Shown: positions 44,435-53,269 of the stretch, in pieces
Layout: each line of letters starts with the position of its first letter
Numbering within the stretch: the first letter of the stretch is position 1
Source: Provencibacterium sp.
GTDB taxonomy: Bacteria; Bacillota; Clostridia; Oscillospirales; Ruminococcaceae
Assembly (NCBI GenBank): GCA_022792175.1
Contig: JAAWAN010000028.1
Location: 62,001 to 126,000 of the forward strand
Direction of reading: 5' to 3'
Length of the DNA: 64,000 nt
Made by a program: the position numbers and the translations under genes
The notes under the pieces: generated by a model
Told to the model about the DNA's origin: nothing
Database searches by the model: none
What the model saw: the letters and a program-made list of their open reading frames with translations, nothing else

Positions 44435-45457
44435 TTACATCATCCGCAGCAGGGCCCCTGTTATCACATAGCCGAGCGCGCCACAGACTGGAAAGGTCAC
44501 CGCCCAGGCGAAGAGGATGCCAAAGAGCATGCCAAATCCCACCTTCTCCCGGTCCTCCGAAAGCCCCGCTCCCAGAACGGCACAGGTTTTGGTATGGGTT
44601 GTGCTCGCCGGCAGGCCCCAGAGGGTGGCGGCAAAAAGCAGCAGGCAGGCCGCAAGGTCGCTGGCCGTGCCGCTGAGGGTATTCAGCTTCACCATTTTGC
44701 GCCCTACTGCCTCGATAATCCGTTTGCCGCCCGCCAGCGTGCCCGCTGCCATCACCGCCGCGCAGAGCAGCACCGGCCCTGCATTTTGGGAGAGATTCAC
44801 CCCCTCCTGCAGCCCTTTGCCCATCAGCAACCCATCCGCCATCACCAGAACAGCGGCAAACTTCAGCCCGTCCTGCGCGCCATGCAGCGCCGAGAGCAGC
44901 GCTGCACAAATAAGCTGCAGACTTTTGAGGGAACGCGGCGGGCGGTATTCTCCCGTACCTCTTTTCGCCAGGCGGTTTACCCCTTTTCCTCCCAGAAAAC
45001 CGGCCGCCAGACCGCCTGCTGAGGAAAGAAGCAGACCCCATATCACCTTGGCCCAGGCCAGAGGATTCACCGCTCTCCTTCCTCCTAGCGCCAGTGCCGC
45101 CCCGGTCAGTGCCGCAATCAGTGCATGGCTCTCGCTCGTCGGGATGCCGAACGCCCAGGCCAGAACAGCAAAGGCTACCACGGCCGCCATCGCTGCGCAA
45201 ACGGCCGTCAGTGCAGCAATGCTGTTCATTCCGGCAAGGTCCAGCATTTCGCAGATGGTGTTCTGCACCAGCGGCATAAAGCGCCAGCTGAAAAACAGCC
45301 CCGCCATATTGCAGGCGGCGGCGAGCAGCGCCGCGCTGCGAAAACGCAGCGCACCGGTGCAGACCACCGAGGTAATCGCATTGGGCGCATCGGTAAAACC
45401 GTTGACAAAAAGCACTCCGGCAACAAGCGGCACCAGCAGAAGGTAAGGCAGCGGCAT
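44435..45457 (-). CDS. PiT-family inorganic phosphate transporter
   Basis: 340 residues, about ten helices. The two PiT signature halves are NGFTDAPNAIT (N-terminal) and HGAQDGLKFAAV (C-terminal), with PTSESHAL and PASTTHTKT between and after. A H+- or Na+-coupled, low-affinity phosphate or metal-phosphate uptake protein. Somewhat shorter than E. coli PitA. Convergent with the kinase gene, 31 bp apart. Confidence 0.93.
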   Translation of the reverse strand: MPLPYLLLVPLVAGVLFVNGFTDAPNAITSVVCTGALRFRSAALLAAACNMAGLFFSWRFMPLVQNTICEMLDLAGMNSIAALTAVCAAMAAVVAFAVLAWAFGIPTSESHALIAALTGAALALGGRRAVNPLAWAKVIWGLLLSSAGGLAAGFLGGKGVNRLAKRGTGEYRPPRSLKSLQLICAALLSALHGAQDGLKFAAVLVMADGLLMGKGLQEGVNLSQNAGPVLLCAAVMAAGTLAGGKRIIEAVGRKMVKLNTLSGTASDLAACLLLFAATLWGLPASTTHTKTCAVLGAGLSEDREKVGFGMLFGILFAWAVTFPVCGALGYVITGALLRMM

Positions 45458-45502
45458 CCGTTTTTTCCCTCCCTTTTTTCCTATTTGCTATCTTATGAAG
45501 AA

Positions 45503-45546
45503 AAAAGCGCCTGTAGGCCACCATTTGGCCTGCAGGCGCTTTTGAG
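45503..45546 (-). terminator. intrinsic terminator after rsmI
   Basis: On the minus strand AAAAGCGCCTGCAGGCCA and TGGCCTACAGGCGC pair with a short loop, followed by six T. It lies between rsmI and the PiT gene start. Confidence 0.88.
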
Positions 45547-45614
45547 CGATCAAAAAAACAGTTCTAAAACAGGAATCCCTTTACGGCAGACAAGGCTCAA
45601 CCGGGGCCGGACGT

Positions 45615-46451
45615 TCACTGCGCATGCCCGGCTGCGCGCGCATACAGCTCACTCTTGCGGTAGCCGGTTTCGGCCGCCACCTCTTTGGCCGCCTGAGAGA
45701 GGGAGAGGCCCTGTTCTTGCGCCCTTCTCCGCACCTGAGCTGCCGCCTCCTCCGGCGAGGGGCGCTCCTGCTCCTCTTTTGCCGCCCCCTCGAGAACCAG
45801 CACATATTCCCCGCGCGGCGGCCTCTGCGCAAAGTAGCCGGCCGCTTCGGAAAGCGACAGGCGCAGCACCGATTCATGCACCTTGGTCAACTCCTTAACG
45901 ACCGCTATGCGCCGCTCACCCAGTGTCTCCCGCATATCCTGCAGCGTTTCCAGAAGCCGGTGCGGGGCCTCATAAAAAATCAGCGTGCGCCGCTCCGGCG
46001 CTATCTCCTGCAGCCGCCTTTGCCGCTCCCCCCTCTTCTGCGGAAGAAAGCCCTCAAAAACGAAGCGGCCGGTCGGCAGGCCGGAAACGGCCAGCGCGGT
46101 GATGGCGGCGCTCGGTCCCGGCACCGTTTCTATGGGGATTTCCCGTCCGGCACACAGGGAAACCAGCTCTTCTCCCGGGTCGGAGATGCAGGGCATGCCC
46201 GCATCGGTCACCACCGCGCAGCTCTCCCCCGCCTCGAGGCGCGCGGCAATCTCCTCGCCCCGCCCGCGCAGGTTGTGCGCATAGTAGCTGACCAGCGGCT
46301 TTTTAATGCCGAAGTGGCTTAAAAGCCGCAGCGTTACCCGGGTATCCTCCGCGGCGATAAAATCCACCTCGCTTAAAACCCGCTGCGCGCGCGGCGAAAA
46401 ATCCTCCAGATTGCCGATCGGCGTTCCAACCAGATAAAGCGTTGCCGCCAT
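45615..46451 (-). CDS. rsmI: 16S rRNA (cytidine-1402-2'-O)-methyltransferase
   Basis: 278 residues. LYLVGTPIGNLEDFS opens the tetrapyrrole-methylase fold, DTRVTLRLLSHFGI, VVTDAGMPCISDPG and LPTGRFVFEGFLP are RsmI hallmarks. It methylates C1402 in the ribosomal P site. The ATG at 46451 is preferred to 46457, as AAGGGGG is then at proper distance. Forms an operon with the trmN6-like gene. Confidence 0.97.
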   Translation of the reverse strand: MAATLYLVGTPIGNLEDFSPRAQRVLSEVDFIAAEDTRVTLRLLSHFGIKKPLVSYYAHNLRGRGEEIAARLEAGESCAVVTDAGMPCISDPGEELVSLCAGREIPIETVPGPSAAITALAVSGLPTGRFVFEGFLPQKRGERQRRLQEIAPERRTLIFYEAPHRLLETLQDMRETLGERRIAVVKELTKVHESVLRLSLSEAAGYFAQRPPRGEYVLVLEGAAKEEQERPSPEEAAAQVRRRAQEQGLSLSQAAKEVAAETGYRKSELYARAAGHAQ

Positions 46452-46502
46452 CCCCATTTCCCCCTTTTCAGCACGGCCGCCGTTCCTGCCCCTCTTGCAG
46501 CT

Positions 46503-47258
46503 TCAGAGGGATGGCGCCGCTTCTGCGCTCTCTTCAAAAAGCCGGTATATCCGCCGCAATTCAGCGGAAAAAGCGCCCGACTCATCCTGAATAATCAGCG
46601 GCGGCTCGACCGTTAAAAAGGGATTGCCGCCCCGCCGCCCCTCGATGAGCACCAGCCAGGGCGCGGTATCCGGCCGCTTTTGCACCATGCGCAGCCTTTT
46701 GGGCTCCAGGCCGCTTTCGCGCATGGCGGCAAAAATATCGCACAGCCGCTCCGGCCGCTGGCAGAGACAAAACCGCCCGCCGGTGCGCAGCAGCCGCGCC
46801 GCCATCCGGCAGAGATCATTAAGCGGGCAGAAAAGCTCATGGCGTGCGGCCGCCTTTTCCGCCCTTTCGCTGAGCAGCCCCCGTCCCGCCGCCTTATAGG
46901 GCGGGTTGCAGGCGCAGAGATCGAAGCTCCCTATCGGAATATCCCTCCCGGTGAGCGCGCGCAGGTCCTTCTCGATGGGGAACACCCGCTCGCTCAGCCC
47001 GCTTTGCTGCACCGAACGCTCCAGCAGCGCCACCGCCTCCTTCTGCAGCTCGACGCAGTAGGTGCTCTCCGGCCGGTTTTCTTCTTCGCGCTGCCACAGC
47101 AGCCCGACAATGCCGCAGCCGCTGCAGAGATCGCAGGCCTTTTCCCCCTTTTTCGCCTGCGAAAAGCTGGCGAGCAGAAAAGCATCCGTCCCAAAGCGGT
47201 GCTCCCGGCTGATATGGATAAAAATGCCGCCGCCGAGCGTTTCGACTCTCTCCTGCAT
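46503..47258 (-). CDS. tRNA1(Val) adenine-37-N6-methyltransferase-like protein
   Basis: 251 residues from an ATG with AAGGGAAGG upstream. FGTDAFLLASF, CDLCSGCGIVGLLW (AdoMet motif I) and ACNPPYKA (the NPPY amino-methylase motif) match the TrmN6/YfiC family. It adds a methyl group to an exocyclic amine, likely in tRNA. Upstream of rsmI with 51 bp between them, as in many Firmicutes. Confidence 0.93.
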   Translation of the reverse strand: MQERVETLGGGIFIHISREHRFGTDAFLLASFSQAKKGEKACDLCSGCGIVGLLWQREEENRPESTYCVELQKEAVALLERSVQQSGLSERVFPIEKDLRALTGRDIPIGSFDLCACNPPYKAAGRGLLSERAEKAAARHELFCPLNDLCRMAARLLRTGGRFCLCQRPERLCDIFAAMRESGLEPKRLRMVQKRPDTAPWLVLIEGRRGGNPFLTVEPPLIIQDESGAFSAELRRIYRLFEESAEAAPSL

Positions 47259-47278
47259 AAGCGCCTTCCCTTCCAAAA

Positions 47279-47313
47279 CAGGCGGACGAAGCCGGTGCCC
47301 GTCCGCCTGTTTT
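47279..47313. terminator. hairpin downstream of the lipoprotein gene
   Basis: CAGGCGGACG (47279-47288) pairs with CGTCCGCCTG (47300-47309); a TTTT run lies on each side, so it can act in both directions. Confidence 0.8.
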
Positions 47314-47390
47314 CCCTTTCTGTATGCTTTCCTATGTAAAGCCGCCTGTTTTCCCTCTGCCGGCAAAGAGAGGGGGCCCTTTTGCTCTCT

Positions 47391-48227
47391 TCAGCTCTGC
47401 CCCTTATTGAGGCTGCAGAGATAATAGCCGCCCTTTTTATCCGGCTTCAGCTTGCACAGATAGGTGCGCAGATAGCCGCCGCTACTGTCCTGTGCGTTAA
47501 AGCGCATCGTCAGAATCCCGTTTTCATCTACGCGCGCATTCTGCAGGATATAGGTTTCCTCCATCGGCATCTCCACTTCCAGAAAGTAGCAGGTGTTCCC
47601 GTTCTCGCTGACGTTGATGAGCTCTCCGGTAGCCGGGTCGCCCAGCGCCGAGAGGTTCCCCTCATATTCGGGGATATCCGGCCCATACCAGCGCTCGATA
47701 AGCCTTCTGACCGTTTTCATATCCAGCTGCTCATAGCCGGTGTAATCCGGTTTTTCCGGCGGCTTATAATCCCGGCCGAGGGCATACCATTTGAAAACTG
47801 ACCAGTAGACCTGCGCGGTGTTGGGGGCATCCGGCATGTCGAAATTCCCGGTATAGTAAAAGCAGAGCTCCCCTATGCGCTCCTCTAAAAGCCGCTGCGC
47901 CTCCTGCTCGGGATCCACCTCGGGCAGCGAAGAGGCCTTATCCTTTTCATCCTCCGGGGACTGCTCCGGCTGCCCGTCCCCCTGCTCATCCTGAGAGGAT
48001 TTATCTGTCTTTCCGGTCTTGTCCTTCTTCTGTCCGGCGGCGGAGGAAGAGGAGGCGCTCCCCTCCTTTGGGACCACATTGCTTCCTGGCCGCGCCTGAC
48101 AGCCGCAGAAAAACACCGCTGCCGCCATCAGGCAGGCAAAAAGCAGAACCCCGGTCCTAAAAAGCCGCCTGGGGGAAAACCTTTCAAACGCGCTTCGCCG
48201 GGCTGCCCCGGCCGGAGAGCGGCCCAT
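47391..48227 (-). CDS. lipoprotein of unknown function
   Basis: 278 residues. A basic N-terminus, hydrophobic stretch GVLLFACLMAAAVFF and lipobox CGC near residue 42 indicate a lipoprotein; a long Ser/Lys/Asp/Glu-rich linker runs to ~105. The rest, with FYYTGNFDMPDAPNTAQVYW, is not recognised. The ATG shares one base with the proS stop, so translation is coupled. The long N-terminal region before the helix suggests a later start is possible. Confidence 0.7.
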   Translation of the reverse strand: MGRSPAGAARRSAFERFSPRRLFRTGVLLFACLMAAAVFFCGCQARPGSNVVPKEGSASSSSAAGQKKDKTGKTDKSSQDEQGDGQPEQSPEDEKDKASSLPEVDPEQEAQRLLEERIGELCFYYTGNFDMPDAPNTAQVYWSVFKWYALGRDYKPPEKPDYTGYEQLDMKTVRRLIERWYGPDIPEYEGNLSALGDPATGELINVSENGNTCYFLEVEMPMEETYILQNARVDENGILTMRFNAQDSSGGYLRTYLCKLKPDKKGGYYLCSLNKGQS

Positions 48228-49660
48228 TAATAGGCCTTTCCCCAGTAGACCAGGTGCCTGGCGGGCTTGCCGCAGCAGACGCAGCGGTCACTGAGCGGTT
48301 CCTGCTCAAAGGGAATGCAGCGGGAGGTGATGCCCGCCTTCTCTTTGAGCGCATCCTCGCAGGCGCGGTCTCCGCACCACATCGCCTTGATGTAGCCGTT
48401 TTCGCCGTTTGCGAGCGCTATAAGCTCCTCCATGCTCACCGCCGCATGGGTGCGCCGTTCGCAGTTTTCGCGCGCACGGGCAATGAGGTTATCATGAATC
48501 TCCCGCATCAGCCGCTCGATCGCCTCGCGCAGCCCCTCCAGCGGGACGAAGAGCTTTTCGCGCGTATCGCGCCGCACCAGCACGCACTGGCCCTTTTCCA
48601 TATCCTTCGGGCCGATTTCCAGCCGCAGCGGAACGCCCCTCATCTCATGCTGCGCAAACTTCCAGCCGGGGGAATTATCGCCAAGGTCGATATCCGCGCG
48701 GCAGTAGGCGGATATCTCCTCTTTGAGCGCCTGCGCCTTTTCAGTAACGCCCGGCTTGTGCTGAGCCACCGGCACCACCATCACCTGCACCGGCGCCACG
48801 GCGGGCGGCAACACAAGCCCGCTGTTGTCGCCATGGGTCATGATAATGGCGCCGATCAGGCGGGTGGTCATTCCCCAGGAGGTCTGGAAGGGATATTGCG
48901 GCTTGTTGTCCCGGCCCTGGAAGGTGATATCAAAGGCATGGGCGAAGCCATCGCCGAAATAGTGGGAGGTGCCCGCCTGCAGCGCCTTGCCGTCGTGCAT
49001 CATCGCCTCGATGCAGTAGGTGGCCTCAGCGCCCGCAAACTTTTCCTTCTCGGTCTTCTTGCCCCGCAGCACCGGAATGGCCAGCGAATTCTCGCAGAAA
49101 TCCGCATAGACTCCCAGCATCCGTTCAGTCTCGGCAATAGCCTCTGCCGCCGTTTCGTGCATCGTGTGCCCCTCCTGCCAGAGGAACTCCATCGTGCGCA
49201 GAAAAGGCCGGGTGGTCTTCTCCCAGCGCACCACCGAGCACCACTGGTTATAGAGCTTGGGCAGGTCGCGGTAGGAGTGGATGATATTCTTATAGTGCTC
49301 GCAGAAGAGCGTCTCGCTCGTTGGGCGCACGCACAGGCGCTCCTCCAGCTTCTGCCCGCCGCCCTCGGTCACCCAGGCCACCTCGGGGGCAAAGCCCTCA
49401 ACATGGTCCTTCTCCTTCTGCAGAAGGCTCTCGGGGATGAACATCGGCATATAGACATTCTGGTGGCCGGTGGCTTTAAACATCCCATCCAGAATTTTCT
49501 GAATATTCTCCCAGATGGCGTAGCCATATGGGCGCAGCACCATGCAGCCGCGCACCGAGGAATAATCGATAAGCTCCGCTTTTTTTACAACATCGGTATA
49601 CCATTTGGCGAAATCCTCCTCCATCGAGGTGATTTCCTCTACCAGCTTCTTCTGCTCCAT
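48227..49660 (-). CDS. proS: prolyl-tRNA synthetase, archaeal/eukaryotic-like short type
   Basis: 477 residues, the length of the ProS3 type without the bacterial editing insert. Class II motifs: [15 protein letters not shown] near motif 1, [12 protein letters not shown] (motif 2 area), [15 protein letters not shown], and [19 protein letters not shown] (motif 3). The C-terminus CVCCGKPA plus KAY is the zinc-binding C-terminal domain. GGAGAAGGAG precedes the ATG. Confidence 0.97.
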   Translation of the reverse strand: MEQKKLVEEITSMEEDFAKWYTDVVKKAELIDYSSVRGCMVLRPYGYAIWENIQKILDGMFKATGHQNVYMPMFIPESLLQKEKDHVEGFAPEVAWVTEGGGQKLEERLCVRPTSETLFCEHYKNIIHSYRDLPKLYNQWCSVVRWEKTTRPFLRTMEFLWQEGHTMHETAAEAIAETERMLGVYADFCENSLAIPVLRGKKTEKEKFAGAEATYCIEAMMHDGKALQAGTSHYFGDGFAHAFDITFQGRDNKPQYPFQTSWGMTTRLIGAIIMTHGDNSGLVLPPAVAPVQVMVVPVAQHKPGVTEKAQALKEEISAYCRADIDLGDNSPGWKFAQHEMRGVPLRLEIGPKDMEKGQCVLVRRDTREKLFVPLEGLREAIERLMREIHDNLIARARENCERRTHAAVSMEELIALANGENGYIKAMWCGDRACEDALKEKAGITSRCIPFEQEPLSDRCVCCGKPARHLVYWGKAY

Positions 49661-49711
49661 ATAAAAGCTCCTTCTCCCCCTGGATTTTGTCTGTTTCTGA
49701 TATCCGTCCGC

Positions 49712-49933
49712 CTATTTTTTCCCTGTCAGCCTCGAAAGCAGCCAGACAAACAGCGCAATGGCAATCATAACGACAAAGATGCCTGTCATCCCCTGCCAGG
49801 CGAGGGTCAGCGCATCCGAAAGCGCGCCCCCGCTGCTGGCCACAAAAATGGCAGTCGGGCCGTCCGCCCCGCCGATTACGCCGATACTGGCGGCATTTAG
49901 CACCGCTCCCAGTCTGTAAAGCATAGCTCCCAT
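49712..49933 (-). CDS. small membrane protein with OadB-type loop motif
   Basis: 73 residues from an ATG with AAGGAAAGG upstream. ASIGVIGGADGPTAIFVAS closely resembles ASIGIIGAADGPTSILVAK of the Na+ pump encoded just upstream, followed by a single helix (GIFVVMIAIALFVWLLS). It may be a small accessory or gamma-like subunit of the Na+-translocating decarboxylase. It is not a truncated OadB end, since it has its own start and a basic end, RLTGKK. Function is inferred. Confidence 0.65.
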   Translation of the reverse strand: MGAMLYRLGAVLNAASIGVIGGADGPTAIFVASSGGALSDALTLAWQGMTGIFVVMIAIALFVWLLSRLTGKK

Positions 49934-49943
49934 CCTTTCCTTA

Positions 49944-51083
49944 TCAGCCCAGCATGCCCGGGACAAGACCGAGAATCATGCCGCCCGCCAGCACTGAGGC
50001 GATCTGGCCGGAAACGTTCGCGCCGACCGCATGCATCAGAAGATAGTTCTGCGGGTCCTCGGCCGTGGCCATCTTCTGCACCACCCGCGCCGACATCGGG
50101 AAGGCGGAGATGCCCGCGGCGCCGACCATGGGGTTCACTTTATTCTTTAAAAACAGGTTTAAAATCTTCGCAAACAGGCAGCCGCAGATGGTGTCAAACA
50201 CAAAGGCGACCAGGCCCAGCGCCATAATCAGCACCGTTTCAATCGTAACAAACTTGTCCGCCGTCATCGAAAAGGAGATGGTGATGCCGAGCAGCAGCGT
50301 CACCAGCTGGGCAAGGTTGTTCTGCGCCGTATCGGAGAGCCGCTCGAGGCAGCCGCATTCCCGGATGAGGTTGCCGAACATCAGAAAGCCGACCAGCGAA
50401 ACCGAGGCGGGGGCAACAATGCCTGCAATCACCGTTACGATAATGGGGAAGAGGATGCGCGTCAGCTTGCTGACATTGCCGGGATTGTAGGGCATGCGGA
50501 TCATCCGCTCCTTTTTGGTGGTAACGAGCCGGATGGCCATCGGCTGGATAATCGGCACCAGCGCCATATAGGAATAGGCCGCAACCGAAATGGCACCGAA
50601 ATAGGGGGAGTCGAGCACCTTGGCCACCAGAATGGAGGTCGGCCCATCCGCCGCGCCGATGATGCCGATACTGGCGGCGTCCCGCAGGGGAAAGCCCATC
50701 ATCATCGCCACAATAATCGTTAAAAAGATACCACCCTGCGCCGCCGCGCCGAACAGAAACATCTTCGGGTTGGAGAGCAGCGGACCGAAATCGATCATCG
50801 CCCCAATGCCGATAAACAGCAGCAGCGGCAGCGCCTCGCTGGCCTCTATCCCCGTTTCAAACAGCCACTGGATAATTCCCTGCTGCTCGCCGACACCCTG
50901 CATAAACTGGTTGATGGCACCCGACTCCGGGAGGTTGACGAGTATCGCGCCAAAGCCCATCGGCAGCAGCAGCGCAGGCTCAAAGTCCTTTTTAATCGCC
51001 AGCCAGATCAGCAGGCCGCCTACCGCCCACATGACCACCATCTGCCAGGTGACAGCCATGATGCCGTTCAGGATAAACCCCAT
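49944..51083 (-). CDS. Na+-translocating decarboxylase beta subunit
   Basis: About 379 residues and 9-11 helices, family OadB/GcdB/MmdB. DAASIGIIGAADGPTSILVA contains the aspartates of the Na+ site, with GIGAMIDFGPLL, and NPMVGAAGISAFPMSARVVQ as the second re-entrant half. It couples decarboxylation of a biotin-bound acid to Na+ export. The biotin carrier and carboxyltransferase genes are not in this window. Start at 51083 (ATG) or 51095 (GTG); the ribosome site AAAGG fits neither ideally. Confidence 0.9.
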   Translation of the reverse strand: MGFILNGIMAVTWQMVVMWAVGGLLIWLAIKKDFEPALLLPMGFGAILVNLPESGAINQFMQGVGEQQGIIQWLFETGIEASEALPLLLFIGIGAMIDFGPLLSNPKMFLFGAAAQGGIFLTIIVAMMMGFPLRDAASIGIIGAADGPTSILVAKVLDSPYFGAISVAAYSYMALVPIIQPMAIRLVTTKKERMIRMPYNPGNVSKLTRILFPIIVTVIAGIVAPASVSLVGFLMFGNLIRECGCLERLSDTAQNNLAQLVTLLLGITISFSMTADKFVTIETVLIMALGLVAFVFDTICGCLFAKILNLFLKNKVNPMVGAAGISAFPMSARVVQKMATAEDPQNYLLMHAVGANVSGQIASVLAGGMILGLVPGMLG

Positions 51084-51360
51084 CTTTATAACCACATTCC
51101 TTTCTGTATAACCATATACCCTGTTTTCTGAAGGGAGATACTCCGCCCTTCTGCATCTCCTAATTATATTATTGATTGGGAATGATTGCAAGCAAAAATC
51201 CGGAAAAAATAGCCTGTGCCCTCCCTTTTCTGCTGCAGAGCGCCAGAGTGCTTTTATATCCCTTGGCCGCCTGCCGCAAACTTTTCAGAATTTATCCGGC
51301 CGGTTTAAAAGCCGGAAATCAAAACGAAAAAATCTGCTTTCGTTTTTTTGGCAAATCGTT

Positions 51361-51366
51361 TATAAT
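51361..51366 (+). promoter_or_regulatory. -10 box for aroE
   Basis: TATAAT sits 64 bp upstream of the aroE start; the -35 area (near 51338) is weak (TTTCGT). A small inverted repeat AAAACGAAA/TTTCGTTTT (51321-51346) overlaps it. The rest of the oadB-aroE gap (51084-51429) holds no gene. Confidence 0.5.
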
Positions 51367-51429
51367 AGCCTTGATAAAAAAACATTCCTTTACCCGCTGC
51401 GGGAAAAAATCAAGGGAAGGAAAAACGCT

Positions 51430-52245
51430 ATGTATGGACTGCTCGGCCATCCGCTTTCGCACAGCCTCTCTCCGCAGGTGCATGCCCTGCTCGCCGAAAC
51501 ACTGGGCATCCCGATGGACTACCGGCTTTTTGATACCGGGCCGCAGCAGCTGGAGAATGTCGTTCCCCGGCTGCTGCAGCTTGACGGTTTTAATATTACC
51601 ATCCCCTATAAACAGAAAATTATCCCCTGGCTTGCCCGGCTGGACCGCACCGCCGCCGACTATCAATCGGTCAACACGGTAAAGCCCTCCGCTGAGGGGC
51701 CTGTCGGATACAATACCGACTGTCTGGGCTTTCTGCGCGCGCTGGAGACAACGAAGGGCCTGCGGGAGGTTTATATCATCGGGGCGGCAGGCGGCGTCGG
51801 GCGGATGTTTTCCCTCGAAATGGCCCGCCTTGGCGCCAATGTTACGCTGGGGGTGCGCCCCTCCTCATGGGAAGCAGCCGAAAGGCTCGCCGCCGAAATC
51901 AGAAGCCGCTATGGCGTGCGGGCCGCAGCCGTCTCCCCCGAGCAGGCGCCCGGACAGGAATTTGATCTGCTGATTAATGCTTCCCCTGTCGGCATGTATC
52001 CGAAGACCGAGGGCTGTCCGGTTTCAGATGCGCTCATTGATGCCTGCCGTTCAGTCTTCGACTGCATCTATAACCCCAAAAAAACGCTGCTGATCCGGCG
52101 CGCCGAGGCGCTTCACAAGCCTACGCGGGGCGGTATGCGCATGCTGATCTGGCAGGCGGCCGCCGCACAGGAAATCTGGCTGGATGTTTCCTTTTCCGAG
52201 CAGCAGGTGTCCCTGGTGGAGGAGAAAATGGCGCAGATGCTCTGA
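51430..52245 (+). CDS. aroE: shikimate dehydrogenase
   Basis: 271 residues; NADP-dependent reduction of 3-dehydroshikimate. GLLGHPLSHSLSPQ is the shikimate-binding N-terminus, FNITIPYKQKI carries the catalytic lysine, VNTVK and YNTDCLGF follow, IIGAAGGVGRM is the cofactor loop, and LINASPVGMYP the late motif. AAGGGAAGG precedes the ATG. In an operon with aroK. Confidence 0.96.
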   Translation: MYGLLGHPLSHSLSPQVHALLAETLGIPMDYRLFDTGPQQLENVVPRLLQLDGFNITIPYKQKIIPWLARLDRTAADYQSVNTVKPSAEGPVGYNTDCLGFLRALETTKGLREVYIIGAAGGVGRMFSLEMARLGANVTLGVRPSSWEAAERLAAEIRSRYGVRAAAVSPEQAPGQEFDLLINASPVGMYPKTEGCPVSDALIDACRSVFDCIYNPKKTLLIRRAEALHKPTRGGMRMLIWQAAAAQEIWLDVSFSEQQVSLVEEKMAQML

Positions 52246-52367
52246 AAAAGTCGAAGGCCGCCGCCAAAAGGGTCGTTTCCTTCCCTCTGCAGGCAAAAAA
52301 CGCAAAGGGCGGGACAAAGTCAGGCGAAAACTATCATCTTTTGCAGAATAAGGAGAGGATTTCTCAG

Positions 52368-52898
52368 ATGGGCAAAGTCATTATCCTGTGCGGATTTATG
52401 GGCAGCGGAAAGACAACGGTAGGCCGGCTGCTGGCCAAAAAGCTGCTCGCGCGCTTTATCGATACCGATGAATACATTGAACAGCAGCAGAAAATGTCCA
52501 TCCCCAATATTTTTAAGGAGAAGGGCGAGCAGTATTTCCGCGCGCTGGAGCATGTCGCGCTGCAGAACGCGGTGGAGGAAGGCGGACCGCTCACCACCGT
52601 CGTCGCCACCGGCGGCGGGATGCTGATGGACCCGGACAACGTGCGCACCGTTTCGGAAAACGGCTGCACCGTCGTCTATCTCTCGACCGATTTTGAAATC
52701 TGCTATGAACGCATCTCAAAGAGCAACCGTCCGCTTGTTTTGCAGCACACCAAAGAAGAGCTGCGCGCGCTCTATGAGGAGCGCCACAAGATCTACAGCA
52801 AGCTCTGCACCACCCAGCTCTATAACCACCAGAAGCCGGACACGGTGGTGGACAACATTATCTCGGTCATCAACCCTCTGAGCATTCAGAAGCTTTAA
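52368..52898 (+). CDS. aroK: shikimate kinase
   Basis: 176 residues. Walker A GFMGSGKTTVGRLLA, the shikimate-binding DTDEYIE, and VVATGGGML (glycine-rich) plus SNRPLV (lid arginine) are all present. ATP-dependent 3-phosphorylation of shikimate, fifth step of the aromatic pathway. Starts at 52368 after AAGGAGAGG, 122 bp behind aroE. Confidence 0.96.
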   Translation: MGKVIILCGFMGSGKTTVGRLLAKKLLARFIDTDEYIEQQQKMSIPNIFKEKGEQYFRALEHVALQNAVEEGGPLTTVVATGGGMLMDPDNVRTVSENGCTVVYLSTDFEICYERISKSNRPLVLQHTKEELRALYEERHKIYSKLCTTQLYNHQKPDTVVDNIISVINPLSIQKL

Positions 52899-53014
52899 AG
52901 GCCGCAGCCAAAAAAGAGAAACGCACGCCTGTGAAAAAGCAGGCCACGAATTCCTATCCCCCAGCCGGGAATATATACCGGATAAAGAGCCCTTCCGGCT
53001 CGGGGAGAGGGGCT

Positions 53015-53238
53015 ATGTCTGCGGCTCGCACGACTGCTTTAACGGCTGACAGACGGATGGCTGTATCCGTCCTGCTCTATTTTATCATCCTCACGGCCAT
53101 CGCCGCGCTTTTCCACCGGCTCCTCATAAAATATGGGGGGCCTGGCTGCTGTCTGTTCTGTTTTTTATCCTCATCTTCCTGCTTTTTATGGCGGGGGACA
53201 GTGCTCTTCTACCGTCTGTCCGCCAGAAAGCAGGATAG
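53015..53238 (+). pseudogene. small membrane protein gene with a possible frameshift
   Basis: An ATG at 53015 follows GGGGAGAGG and opens a frame with one helix (VSVLLYFIILTAIAALF), ending at a run of six G near 53134. In another frame the sequence carries on with WLLSVLFFILIFLLFMAG and stops at 53238. Adding one G joins the two helices into a ~75-residue protein. The gene is unrecognised; it may be broken or a sequencing error, or not a gene. The rest of 52899-53269 is without features. Confidence 0.4.
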
Positions 53239-53269
53239 TCTGCTGAACCGGCAAAAAAGAGGTGCCGAA

